From NCBI GenBank assembly GCA_011523365.1, contig WTGY01000127.1, forward strand, positions 1-64,000: a stretch of DNA of 64,000 nt, in the 5' to 3' direction. Below the pieces are notes generated by a model. It worked only from the letters and a program-made list of their open reading frames with translations. It was not told the DNA's origin and searched no databases. Source of the DNA: Caldilineaceae bacterium (GTDB taxonomy: Bacteria > Chloroflexota > Anaerolineae > Caldilineales > Caldilineaceae). The position numbers and the translations under genes were made by a program. This document shows, piece by piece, positions 41,417 to 49,853 of this stretch (position 1 is its first letter; every line of letters begins with the position of its first letter).

Positions 41417-41839
41417 ATGACTGACGCCCCGGTTTACCTTCCCCGAACGACATACCGCCTTTTCGCCGCGGGCGGCGCGGCGGTGGCGCTACTTTTCCTG
41501 CGGGAGATCCTGAAAGGATTCAGCCTGCCTTCCCTGTTCTTTCTGCTGGGGGCGATCGCGTTCGCCCTCATCCACGTACGCTGGGCGCTGATGCGGATGG
41601 AGTTAACCGCAGACGGCGTGACCGTGCGCGCGCCGATGCAGGCAACCATGCAGATTCAGTTCCGCCAGATGATTACGTGTGAAGAGGCGGGCCGCTTCAT
41701 GCCCGGAGTGAGCCTTGTTTACTGGCCCGTTTCTGCCGAGGGTATCGTAGAAATGGATGTGCCGCGCACGCAGTTTTTGCCGGCAGTGGCGCGCCAGGAG
41801 GAGCTGCTGGTCGCTTTGCAGGAGCGGATACCCGAATAA
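41417..41839 (+). CDS. Small membrane protein with PH-like C-terminal domain
   Basis: A 140-residue protein (149 if a GTG at 41390 is used) with two adjacent membrane helices (about residues 15-55 from the ATG) and a C-terminal soluble part (MRMELTADGVTVRAP, QIQFRQMI, EMDVPRTQF) that resembles bacterial PH-like domains. It follows the 107-residue membrane gene closely and may form a pair with it. Function unknown. Confidence 0.65.
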   Translation: MTDAPVYLPRTTYRLFAAGGAAVALLFLREILKGFSLPSLFFLLGAIAFALIHVRWALMRMELTADGVTVRAPMQATMQIQFRQMITCEEAGRFMPGVSLVYWPVSAEGIVEMDVPRTQFLPAVARQEELLVALQERIPE

Positions 41840-41883
41840 CTCCATGTCCACCTGATGTGCGTTCAAGTTGAGAACCCGCTTTT

Positions 41884-41904
41884 TGCGTATTGCGTAATGC
41901 GTAG
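41884..41904 (+). repeat. Heptad repeat, TGCGTAN type
   Basis: Three exact-period units TGCGTAT, TGCGTAA, TGCGTAG follow the PH-like gene. Confidence 0.65.
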
Positions 41905-41995
41905 TGGCAGGCAAGACGTGCGCGATTCGATTGCGTAACCCGCGAGAGGGCTTGTTTTCGAACGGGATTCACACTGGTAGGGGAGCTTGAACAGA

Positions 41996-43162
41996 GTGAC
42001 GGCAGAGCATCCGAAGGTGTTGTTCGTCACGGGTGAATATCCGCCGATGGTGGGCGGCGTCGGCAGGTTTACGGCCGAGCTGGCTGGGGCTCTGCAGGCA
42101 CAGGGCGCGCAGGTTGCCGTCCTGACGGACGAGCAGGTGACGGTGTCGGCGGAGTCGGATGCGGTTCGGGTACTTCCGGGGCGCCGCAGTTGGGGCTGGG
42201 GGATCCTGTCCGAGATTCCTGCATGCGCCCGCGCCGCCGGTGCCGAGTGGGTTCACGTTCAGTACCAGACGGCCGCTTACAGAATGCATCCGGCCATCAA
42301 CGCTCTGCCCTACTTTCTCCGACGACACGGGCTGCGTGCCGCCTGGACCTATCACGATCTGCGCGTTCCCTATCTCTTTCCCAAGGCGGGGGGGCGGCTG
42401 CGGAACTGGGTGACGCGTCTGCCGTTGCGCGCTGCGGATGCGGTTGTTGTTACGAATCAGAGCGACTGGGAAGCGGTGCAAGGGCAGGTGCAGCGCGGCC
42501 AGCTTCACCGGATTCCGATCGGTAATGACATCAAGAGCCGGCGGTTCTCGGCGGAGGAGCGAATCCAGAGGCGGGCGGCGCGCGGCTACGGCGACAGGCA
42601 GCTTGTGTTGGGCTACTTTGGCTTTCTCAATGCCAGCAAAGGCGGGCTGACGCTGATCGAGACGCTGGCGGCGCTGGCCGGTGAAGGACAGGATGTGCAT
42701 CTGCTGATGATCGGCGAAAGGGTAGGAGCCAGCGACGAGACGAACTTCAGGTATCTGCAGCGGGTCGAGGCTTCCATTGGCGAACAAGGACTGGAGAATC
42801 GCGTGCAGTGGACGGGACACCAGTCCGATGCCGAGGTTGCGGCGGACTTCAACGCGATCGACGTGTTGGTGATGCCGTATGAGGATGGGATGAGTATGCG
42901 GCGCAGCACGCTGACGGCGGCGCTGGCCAACGGCTGTGCGATCGTGACAACGCATCCGCAAGATCCGACGCCGGAACTGAGGGCGGACTCGGACCTGATT
43001 CTTGTTCCTCCCAGAGATCCGGCGGCGGCCGCGGAAGCGGTGCGGCGCATTGCCGAGGAACCGCGGCTGGCGGAGAAGCTGCGTGTCAATGCCCGTAAGG
43101 CGGCCCGCCAGTTCAGTTGGGAAGTGATCGCGGCGCGGCATCTGGAAATGTACAACGCATAG
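41996..43162 (+). CDS. Glycosyltransferase, GT4 type
   Basis: A 388-residue GT-B-fold glycosyltransferase. The N-terminal half has VLFVTGEYPPMVGGVGRFTAELA, typical of GT4 acceptor-side loops. The C-terminal half has LGYFGFLNASKGGLTLIE near 215 and DVLVMPYEDGMSMRRSTLTAA near 295, where the family E-x7-E region is partly replaced. It would transfer a sugar from a nucleotide donor, probably to an envelope glycan or lipid. The GTG at 41996 is chosen because AGGGGAG is about 10 bases upstream; a TTG at 41987 is too close to it. Confidence 0.88.
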   Translation: MTAEHPKVLFVTGEYPPMVGGVGRFTAELAGALQAQGAQVAVLTDEQVTVSAESDAVRVLPGRRSWGWGILSEIPACARAAGAEWVHVQYQTAAYRMHPAINALPYFLRRHGLRAAWTYHDLRVPYLFPKAGGRLRNWVTRLPLRAADAVVVTNQSDWEAVQGQVQRGQLHRIPIGNDIKSRRFSAEERIQRRAARGYGDRQLVLGYFGFLNASKGGLTLIETLAALAGEGQDVHLLMIGERVGASDETNFRYLQRVEASIGEQGLENRVQWTGHQSDAEVAADFNAIDVLVMPYEDGMSMRRSTLTAALANGCAIVTTHPQDPTPELRADSDLILVPPRDPAAAAEAVRRIAEEPRLAEKLRVNARKAARQFSWEVIAARHLEMYNA

Positions 43163-43240
43163 GCGGTCCTTCCTCATAGGTACGGTTGGGTGCGTCCCGG
43201 ATTCGGGGTTGGAACAGTCTTGCGGGGAAATCATGCATGA

Positions 43241-43560
43241 GGAGGCTGAAATTGTATAGCGGCTCTGGGAGAGACGCAGGGCAGGCACCAGGCCGGCACC
43301 TACGGAGACTTGATGCGGCGGGCGGGACGTGGTTTGGCGAAACTCCTTCGATTGGGCACCTGTTACAAATATCGACACCAGGTCGACGAGGCATGTTGTT
43401 GGCCGGGGGCGTTGCGGGGGCGGAGCCCCCGCACAAGGGAGGGCCGAATAGGCCCGACCGCCCAACTGCAGTGGTTAGTGGATAGTGGTCAGAGAGGGCG
43501 CTACCTCTGCTTCAGAGTTGAACGCGGAATGGCTATGGTTTCGTTGGTGCCAGAGTTGTA
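43241..43560 (+). repeat. Extended dispersed element, copy 3
   Basis: The two-hairpin core is at 43405-43464 (hairpin 1 at 43414-43432, hairpin 2 at 43441-43455). Similarity to the copy at 56909-57235 extends on both sides: CAGGGCAGGCAC upstream, a block around GGGCACCTGTTACAAAT, and CAGAGTTGAACGCGGA downstream. A CAGTGGT heptad array (43469-43489) follows the core. No gene is supported in the 538-base gap 43163-43700. Confidence 0.8.
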
Positions 43561-43700
43561 GGAGAACTCACGCATTTTGGTATGCATCCCCTATTTCCCG
43601 TCCGTTGACCCGTCTCAGGTCGCGTTGTACACTGTCTGCATCCTAAAGGATTGCATAACCTCTAGCCATTGAAAACATAGGAATGCAGGGAGGCCAAGAG

Positions 43701-44684
43701 ATGGAATATCGCGCATTTGGACGTACGGGACTGGACGTATCGGCTATCGGTTTCGGCTGCTGGGAGATCGGCGGCGGGTACGGACACTTTGAGGAGAGCG
43801 ACGTTGTCAAGGCGGTGCATCGAGCACTCGATCTTGGGATTAATCTCTTTGACACGGCCGAGGGCTACGGCTTTGGCCAGTCCGAGGAGATTCTGGGCAA
43901 GGCCCTGGGCGCGCGGCGGCAGGAGGCGATCGTCGTGACCAAGTGGGGCATCTACCAGCAGGAAGGCAAGTGGCGCCGCGACAGCCGTCGCGAGACGGCC
44001 CTGGCGTCTATCGACCGCAGCCTCAAGGCGCTCGGGACCGACTATGTCGATGTCTACCTGGTCCACTGGCCGGACAGGGATGTGCCGCTGGAGGAGCCGA
44101 TGGGGGTGCTGGAGGAGATCGTGCAGGCGGGGAAGGCCCGCTTTGTCGGTGTTTCCAACTTCCGGCCGCAGCAGATCGAGACCTGTATGGAGACGCGGCG
44201 GGTGGACATCGCCCAGTACGGCTACCATATGTTCGACCGCCGCTTGGAGCGCGAGATCTTTCCGACGATCGATAAGCACGGCATTGGGCTGATGACCTAC
44301 GGTTCGCTGGCGCACGGTCTGCTGACGGGGACGTTTACGCCCGAGACGACGTTTGACGAAAGTGACTGGCGCTCCAATGGGACAGCCTTCAATATCCCCT
44401 TGCTTACGGAGGAGGTCTTTGCCAGGAATGTTTCTGCCGTTGACGACCTCAAGCCGATTGCTGCCCGGCACGGCAAGACGATGCCTCAACTTGCGCTGCG
44501 CTGGGCGCTGTCGAATCCGGTCGTGAGTGTGGCGCTTATCGGGTTCCGCCGCCCGGAGGAGGTCGAGGAAAACGTAGCCGGTCTCGACTGGACACTTGAC
44601 CAGGAGACGCTGGACGAAATTGATGCGGTGTTCGCCAAACATGGTGTGGATACGGCGCCGGCGGCCTGGGTGGAGGATGAGTGA
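43701..44684 (+). CDS. Aldo/keto reductase
   Basis: A 327-residue NADPH-dependent aldo/keto reductase barrel. The catalytic tetrad is visible: Asp in NLFDTAEGYGFG near 50 with Tyr close by, Lys in VVTKWGIY near 83 and His in YLVHWPD near 120. The C-terminal IGFRRPEEVEENV near 283 is the cofactor-phosphate loop. These enzymes reduce sugar or other carbonyls. The start at 43701 has GGGAGG 7 bases upstream; an upstream ATG at 43683 is less well placed. It is followed by the PhyH gene on the same strand. Confidence 0.93.
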   Translation: MEYRAFGRTGLDVSAIGFGCWEIGGGYGHFEESDVVKAVHRALDLGINLFDTAEGYGFGQSEEILGKALGARRQEAIVVTKWGIYQQEGKWRRDSRRETALASIDRSLKALGTDYVDVYLVHWPDRDVPLEEPMGVLEEIVQAGKARFVGVSNFRPQQIETCMETRRVDIAQYGYHMFDRRLEREIFPTIDKHGIGLMTYGSLAHGLLTGTFTPETTFDESDWRSNGTAFNIPLLTEEVFARNVSAVDDLKPIAARHGKTMPQLALRWALSNPVVSVALIGFRRPEEVEENVAGLDWTLDQETLDEIDAVFAKHGVDTAPAAWVEDE

Positions 44685-44767
44685 GCGCAAAGGGGCCGGG
44701 CTGGTGACGTCGACACTGAGTCGATATCTTCGCCGATTCCGGCGTTACAGAGAAAGGACCGCTTTGT

Positions 44768-45562
44768 ATGGTTACACCGCGCCTGCGCGTACTGTCTGAG
44801 GAGCAGGTCAGGCAGTTCAGGCTCAACGGCTTTCTGACCGTAAAGGACGTTCTCTCGGTGGAGGAGGTGGCGGCTCTGGCGGCGCATACCGATCTGATCG
44901 CGGCCGGCAAGGTCGAACATATCCCGGATACGAGCATTCAGCTGGAGAAGGTGTTCCGGGAAGGTGAACGTGAAGTTGCGGACCAGGTGCTGTCTGTGCG
45001 CAAACTGTACAATCTGGCCGTCTATGATGAGGTCATGTGGGGGCATGCCACCCATCCGAAGATAGTCGACATCATTGCCGATCTGCTGGGCTGCGATGAT
45101 ATCAAGATGTACGGTGACCAGCTGTTCATGAAGGCGCCGGTCACGGGGACGGAGCAGCCGTGGCACCAGGATTCGGCGTCGTGGCGGGACATTTTCCCGA
45201 TGGACCTGGTTTCGGCGTGGACGGCGATCGATCAGGCTTCGGTGGAGAACGGCTGCCTGAACTTTTGCCCCGGCACGCACCGCTGGGGGATGATACGAGG
45301 GGAGCGGCTGTCCTGGTTCGTGGAAGATCTGGGGGGCGAGCAGTGGCCGATCGTGCCTGCGCCGCTGAATGCGGGCAGCGTCAGTTTTCATCACAGCCTG
45401 GTACTGCACCAGAGCAATGCCAACCTTTCGGGGCAACGGCGGCGCGGCTATGCGGTCCACTACATGCGGGCGTCGTCCAGGCGGGACGAGTCGGTTACGG
45501 ACGCGCCGAAGATGCCGCCGTTCAAGCAGGTTCGCGGGCGTTCGTTTGCGGGGCGGGTGTAG
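44768..45562 (+). CDS. Phytanoyl-CoA dioxygenase (PhyH) family protein
   Basis: A 264-residue Fe(II)/2-oxoglutarate oxygenase. The triad is HQD in QPWHQDSASWRD near residue 137 and His in SFHHSLVLHQSNAN near 210; Arg in QRRRGYAVHY near 225 should bind 2-oxoglutarate. FCPGTHRWG near 173 is a conserved PhyH loop. AAAGGA precedes the ATG. It forms a two-gene unit with the aldo/keto reductase and ends at a clear terminator. Confidence 0.92.
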   Translation: MVTPRLRVLSEEQVRQFRLNGFLTVKDVLSVEEVAALAAHTDLIAAGKVEHIPDTSIQLEKVFREGEREVADQVLSVRKLYNLAVYDEVMWGHATHPKIVDIIADLLGCDDIKMYGDQLFMKAPVTGTEQPWHQDSASWRDIFPMDLVSAWTAIDQASVENGCLNFCPGTHRWGMIRGERLSWFVEDLGGEQWPIVPAPLNAGSVSFHHSLVLHQSNANLSGQRRRGYAVHYMRASSRRDESVTDAPKMPPFKQVRGRSFAGRV

Positions 45563-45597
45563 GTTTTTGTGTGGGAAAAACAGCTGACAGATCGACA

Positions 45598-45631
45598 AAC
45601 CGGCACGCCTAACGCGTGCCGGTTTTCTTTT
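45598..45631 (+). terminator. Intrinsic terminator after the PhyH gene
   Basis: A perfect 11-bp stem (AACCGGCACGC 45598-45608, GCGTGCCGGTT 45614-45624) with a CTAAC loop is followed by TTCTTTT. It ends plus-strand transcription before the convergent Gfo/Idh/MocA gene. Confidence 0.92.
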
Positions 45632-45650
45632 CGACGGCAGTACGCCGGGG

Positions 45651-46685
45651 CTAGACCGCGCCGGGCGCGCCGAGTGGATGGGGGCCGTTTGTCATTGGGT
45701 TGGCGCGGGCGAGGGCGTAGACGGCGTCCTGGATTTCGAGGATGCGCACGGCATGTTCGACATCGGGAGAGAAGCTACTGCGTCCTTCCTCGATGGCTAC
45801 CAGTGCCCTGCGCATGATCTCCTTCATGCCGCGGGTGTTCGGTGATTCCTCGTGGAATGTCACGCCCTCGGTTGTGTGGACCTCTGTCACCCTGTTTCCC
45901 TGCTGGTCATAGCGCTGGAGGACGGTCGCTTTGGTGCCGATGAAGCGGAAGCTGTGGTCGCCCGCGCGGGCGCCAGACTGGTAGCTGTAACCGGATTCGA
46001 CGATGCCGGTGACGCCGTCGTCGGTGCGTAAGACTCCCACCGCCACATCCTCTACTTCGCGTGCGTACATCGAGTTTGAGATCACGCCGCCGACGGCGGT
46101 GACGGGGCGGTCGCCGACGAACTGGAGGTAGGTGTCGATGCCGTGGGCGGACTCGGTGGCCCAGCAGCCGCCGCCGGAGATGCTGGCGTCGTTGTGCCAG
46201 GCGGAGGGCGTGGGGTCGTAGCGGGAGGGCGGCCCGTTGTTGAGGCGGCTGTTGTAGAGAACCAGGTCGCCGAAGCTGCCATCGTCGATCATGCGCTGGA
46301 CGATGTCGACAAGCTCGGTGCCACGGTTGGGCAGGGTGAGGGCGCTGAAGACGCCGCGCTCGGTGCAGAGTTCGGCGGCGGGGCGGAGGCGGTCGGCGCA
46401 GTCGGCGAAGGGTTTGTCGAGAAGGAAGGGAAGGCCGCGCTCAGCGCAGGCGCGGACGTGGTCGGGCATTTCGGTATGTTTGCCGGCGACGAGGACGGCG
46501 TCGGGCCGGCTGGCGTCGAGGCACTCGTCTGCGGTACTGTAGGCGGGACAATTGAATTCGTCGGCCAGCTGCTGGCGAGGGCCTTGCTCGGCGTCCATGA
46601 CGGCGACGATCTCGTGGCCGAGGTCGCGGGTTGTGCCGGCCATGCCGCGGCCGTGGTGGCTGTAGGAAAGTAACGCAGTTCGCAT
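45651..46685 (-). CDS. Gfo/Idh/MocA family oxidoreductase
   Basis: A 344-residue dehydrogenase-fold protein. The N-terminal strand reads MRTALLSYSHHGRGMAGT, so the usual GxGxxG is replaced by SYSHHGRGM; LLDKPFAD near residue 92 replaces the common EKP motif while keeping the Lys-Pro pair. GGGCWATESAHGIDTYL near 172 supplies the active-site His. The atypical Rossmann loop may alter cofactor use. The start at 46685 has GAGGT 9 bases upstream; the same frame runs open far upstream through the neighbouring gene but is a shadow there. It is the last gene of the operon that starts at 52160. Confidence 0.88.
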   Translation of the reverse strand: MRTALLSYSHHGRGMAGTTRDLGHEIVAVMDAEQGPRQQLADEFNCPAYSTADECLDASRPDAVLVAGKHTEMPDHVRACAERGLPFLLDKPFADCADRLRPAAELCTERGVFSALTLPNRGTELVDIVQRMIDDGSFGDLVLYNSRLNNGPPSRYDPTPSAWHNDASISGGGCWATESAHGIDTYLQFVGDRPVTAVGGVISNSMYAREVEDVAVGVLRTDDGVTGIVESGYSYQSGARAGDHSFRFIGTKATVLQRYDQQGNRVTEVHTTEGVTFHEESPNTRGMKEIMRRALVAIEEGRSSFSPDVEHAVRILEIQDAVYALARANPMTNGPHPLGAPGAV

Positions 46686-46696
46686 GGTAGTGTACC

Positions 46697-47749
46697 TCAG
46701 ATCCAGCCGTGCTGGCGGGTAACGGGCACGCCGTGGCGCTGGTGGGTCCAGGAGAGGCCGCTCTCGAGGACGACCTCGCGTCGGCTGATGGCCGAACTCT
46801 CGGCGGCGAAGAGGATCTCCATGATGTGGCGGCTCCACTCGCCGGAGGAGGGCGGCTCGATGTCCTGTTCGATCGCCTCGACGAAGGACTTCCATTCGTG
46901 GTGCATCTCGACGGGCGGGTCGTCGAAAGGTATGTCCTTCCACTCGTCTCCCTGGCCGACCTTGACGAACTTTTCGCCGTGCTGGCTGAAGCGCAAGGTG
47001 CCGTTGGTGCAGATGACCTGGCTCTCGAAGTTGGGCGCGCCGTCGGCGAAACCGACTGAGACAGCAACGCCGGCGAGACCGTTCTTGTAGCGGACGAGCG
47101 CGGTGGCGGTGTCGTCGCTGGCCTGATAGTGGGCGCGGGTGCCCATGCTGGCGGAGACGGAGACGGCCTGGGAGGCCATGAGCCAGGTAAGGCGGTCGAC
47201 GACGTGGACGCCGTTGGCCAGCCACATGCCGCCGCCGTGGAAGCGGCTGCGGTACTGGGGCGGGCGGCCGGCGTAGTTCCAGTTCTTGGACATGTAGCAG
47301 ACGATGGTCATCACGGGGCCCAGCTGGCCGGAGTCGAGGATCTCCTTGGCCTTGAGGCTGGTGCCGTAGTAGTGCTGGGTCTGGCCGACCATGAGCTTTA
47401 CGTTGTTGCTGGCGGCGGCCTCGATCATGTCGTCGCACTGTTCGAGGCTGAGCGCCATAGGTTTTTCGACGAGGACATGCTTGCCGGCGTTGCAGGCGTC
47501 GACGGTGAGGCGGTGGTGAAGCTGATGGCCGAGCACGACGGCGACGGCTTCGATCTCGTCGTCTTTGAGAAGCTCGGTGTGGGAGGGGTAGCCCTTGGGG
47601 ATGTCGTACTTCTGCATGTATTCGCGGCGCTTTTCCTCGAAGAGATCGGCGACGGCGACGACTTCGACGTTATCGAGGGTGTCAATGGCACTACAGTGGG
47701 CGCGTGCGATGCCGCCCAACCCGATGATTCCAACTTTCAATTTCGCCAT
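46697..47749 (-). CDS. Gfo/Idh/MocA family oxidoreductase, tandem copy A
   Basis: A 350-residue protein with an intact Rossmann loop (VGIIGLGGIARAH, residues 6-18) and the catalytic HVLVEKPMALS near 90. SRFHGGGMWLANGVHVVDRL near 167 contains the active-site His. It is about 80% identical to the next gene upstream (47896-48948), with the same length and the same C-terminus (HGWI). AGGAG lies about 14 bases upstream of the ATG. Likely role: oxidation or reduction of the sugar imported by the operon's transporter. Confidence 0.93.
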   Translation of the reverse strand: MAKLKVGIIGLGGIARAHCSAIDTLDNVEVVAVADLFEEKRREYMQKYDIPKGYPSHTELLKDDEIEAVAVVLGHQLHHRLTVDACNAGKHVLVEKPMALSLEQCDDMIEAAASNNVKLMVGQTQHYYGTSLKAKEILDSGQLGPVMTIVCYMSKNWNYAGRPPQYRSRFHGGGMWLANGVHVVDRLTWLMASQAVSVSASMGTRAHYQASDDTATALVRYKNGLAGVAVSVGFADGAPNFESQVICTNGTLRFSQHGEKFVKVGQGDEWKDIPFDDPPVEMHHEWKSFVEAIEQDIEPPSSGEWSRHIMEILFAAESSAISRREVVLESGLSWTHQRHGVPVTRQHGWI

Positions 47750-47895
47750 GTCTGTCTAACTTGCTCCTGTGGGTTGCAGCGGTTGGTACGATCTATTGAT
47801 GTATCCGGAAGGCATATTCGGTTCGTGACCGGGTATGCAGATCTAGTTTGCCATGCCGTGTCGGTGGCGTAAAGCGGCCCACGCGGCTGTGCGCC

Positions 47896-48948
47896 TCAGA
47901 TCCAGCCGTGATCGCGGGTGACGGGGATGCCGGCGCGCTGGTGGGTCCAGGAGAGGCCGCTTACCAGGACGACGTCGCTGCCGCTGATGGCCGAGTTTTC
48001 GGCGGCGAAGAGGATCTCCATGATGTGGCGGCTCCACTCGCCGGAGGTGGGCGGCTCGATGTCCTGTTCGATCGACTGGACGAACGATTTCCACTCATAG
48101 TGCATGACGGCCGGCGGGACTTCAAAGGGGATATCCTGCCACTTATCTCCCTGCCCGACCTGGAGGACCGGTTGTCTGCCGCCGACAATGCGCACGGTGC
48201 CGTTGGTGCAAATGACCTGAGTATCCATGATGGGCGGCCCGTCGGCGAAGGCGATGGAGACGGCGACGCCGGCGAGGCCATTTTTGTAGCGAATGAGGGC
48301 GGTGGCGGTATCGTCGGCAGCCTGGTAGTGGGCGCGGGTGCCGATGCTGGCGGATACGGATGCGGCCTGGGAGGCCATGAGCCAGGTGAGGCGGTCAACG
48401 ACGTGGACGCCGTTGGTGAGCCACATGCCGCCACCATGGAAACGGCTGCGGTATTGGGGCGCGCGGTTGGCGTAGGTCCAGTTTTTGCACGAGTAGCAGA
48501 CGATGGTCATCAGCGGGCCCAGCCGGCCGGAATCGAGGATCTCCTTCATTTTGAGTAGGGGGCCGGAGAAGTGCGGGGTATGGCCGACCATGAGCTTGAC
48601 GTTGTTGCTGGCGGCGGCATCGATCATGTTGTCGCACTGTTCGAGGCTGAGCGCCATCGGCTTTTCGACAAGGACGTGTTTTCCGGCGTTGCAGGCGTCG
48701 ACGGTAAGGCGGTGGTGGAGATGGTGGCCGAGGACGACGGCGACGGCGTCGATTTCGTCGTCCTCCAGGAGGTCGGTGTGGGAGGGGTAGCCCTTGGGAA
48801 TATCGTATTCTTCCATGTACTGGCGGCGCTTCTCTTCGAAGAGATCGGCAACTGCGACGACTTCGACGTTTTCCAGGGTGGCGATGGCGTCGCAGTGGGA
48901 GCGGGCGATGCCGCCCAGCCCGATGATTCCGACTTTGAGAGTGGCCAT
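47896..48948 (-). CDS. Gfo/Idh/MocA family oxidoreductase, tandem copy B
   Basis: The partner of copy A: 350 residues, same motifs (VGIIGLGGIARSH, HVLVEKPMALS, SRFHGGGMWLTNGVHVVDRL). Differences concentrate around residues 125-150 (HTPHFSGPLL against QTQHYYGTSL) and 245-275, which line the substrate side in this fold, so the copies may have diverged in substrate. The gene follows the permease at 48974 by 25 bases. Confidence 0.93.
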   Translation of the reverse strand: MATLKVGIIGLGGIARSHCDAIATLENVEVVAVADLFEEKRRQYMEEYDIPKGYPSHTDLLEDDEIDAVAVVLGHHLHHRLTVDACNAGKHVLVEKPMALSLEQCDNMIDAAASNNVKLMVGHTPHFSGPLLKMKEILDSGRLGPLMTIVCYSCKNWTYANRAPQYRSRFHGGGMWLTNGVHVVDRLTWLMASQAASVSASIGTRAHYQAADDTATALIRYKNGLAGVAVSIAFADGPPIMDTQVICTNGTVRIVGGRQPVLQVGQGDKWQDIPFEVPPAVMHYEWKSFVQSIEQDIEPPTSGEWSRHIMEILFAAENSAISGSDVVLVSGLSWTHQRAGIPVTRDHGWI

Positions 48949-48973
48949 ATCAGTTTGTCGCTCCTGCGGGACG

Positions 48974-49831
48974 CTATTTGAAGACGCCGCTGGTGATGCC
49001 CTCGACGATCTGGCGCTGGAAGATGAGGGTGATGATGAAGACCGGGATGGTCGTGAGGATGGCTACGGCGGACATGTTGCCCCAGGAGACGTCGAATTCG
49101 CTACGGGCGCCGATCACCTGGGCTTCGGAGAGGGCCATGGTGATGACCTTGACGCCGGCGCCGCGGGCGAAGATGAGCGGCGTGAAGAATTCGTTCCAGC
49201 CGATGATGAAGTTGATGAGGAACATGGTAGCGACGCCGGGGCGGATTACGGGCAGGACGATACGCCAGAGGAGCTGGAAGAAACTGGCGCCGTCGACCTT
49301 GGCTGCATCCTCGATCTCGACGGGCACCTGGCGCAGAAATGAGACCAGCACCCAAGTTGTGATCGGCAGCAGCGCACTGCCGTAGAGGATGAGGAGGCCG
49401 TGCAGCGTATCCATCAGCTTGAGCGTCTGGAACATCTGGAAGAGGGGGATGACGGTGGCGGTGCCGGGCAACATACTGGAGGCGAGCAGCCCGATCATGA
49501 CCATGTTTGCGCCTGGGAAGTTGAGGCGGGCGATGGCGTAGGCGGCCAGCAGGCTGACGGTGAGCGCCAGGATGGTGGAGAATGTGGCCAATAGAGTGGA
49601 GTTGAGCATGTAGCGGGCGATGGGCAGCGCGCCGAAGATGTCCTGAAAGCGTGCAGTTGCCAGGCTGCGCGGAACGTAGGTCAGCGGTACGGTGAACAGT
49701 TTCCCGCTCGGGGCGAACGCGGTCAAGAAGATATAGTAGATCGGCAGCAAGACAACGATTAAGAAAAGGATGACCGCGAGATAGAAGAGCGAAGTCTGAA
49801 ACCTGCGTTTAGAGATGAGTTGCATATTCAT
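48974..49831 (-). CDS. Carbohydrate ABC transporter permease (MalG type)
   Basis: A 285-residue CUT1 permease with about six helices, an EAA loop (EDAAKVDGASFFQLLWRIVLPV) near residue 175 and the EGITSGVFK tail. The ATG at 49831 is preferred over the longer frame beginning at 49903, which would overlap the upstream permease by 50 bases; an ATG at 49825 is also possible. It pairs with the MalF-type subunit at 49854. Confidence 0.92.
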   Translation of the reverse strand: MNMQLISKRRFQTSLFYLAVILFLIVVLLPIYYIFLTAFAPSGKLFTVPLTYVPRSLATARFQDIFGALPIARYMLNSTLLATFSTILALTVSLLAAYAIARLNFPGANMVMIGLLASSMLPGTATVIPLFQMFQTLKLMDTLHGLLILYGSALLPITTWVLVSFLRQVPVEIEDAAKVDGASFFQLLWRIVLPVIRPGVATMFLINFIIGWNEFFTPLIFARGAGVKVITMALSEAQVIGARSEFDVSWGNMSAVAILTTIPVFIITLIFQRQIVEGITSGVFK

Positions 49832-49853
49832 GGGACGCCAGTGACCAGTATTA

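Noticed and set aside
41857-41884. Possible terminator after the PH-like membrane gene
   Set aside because: A short stem with a bulge precedes TTTTT, but the pairing is weak and partly overlaps the heptad array.
46686-47438. N-terminal extension of the Gfo/Idh/MocA gene at 45651
   Set aside because: The extension is an out-of-frame, Arg-rich reading of the neighbouring Gfo/Idh/MocA gene; the real N-terminus with its ribosome binding site is at 46685.
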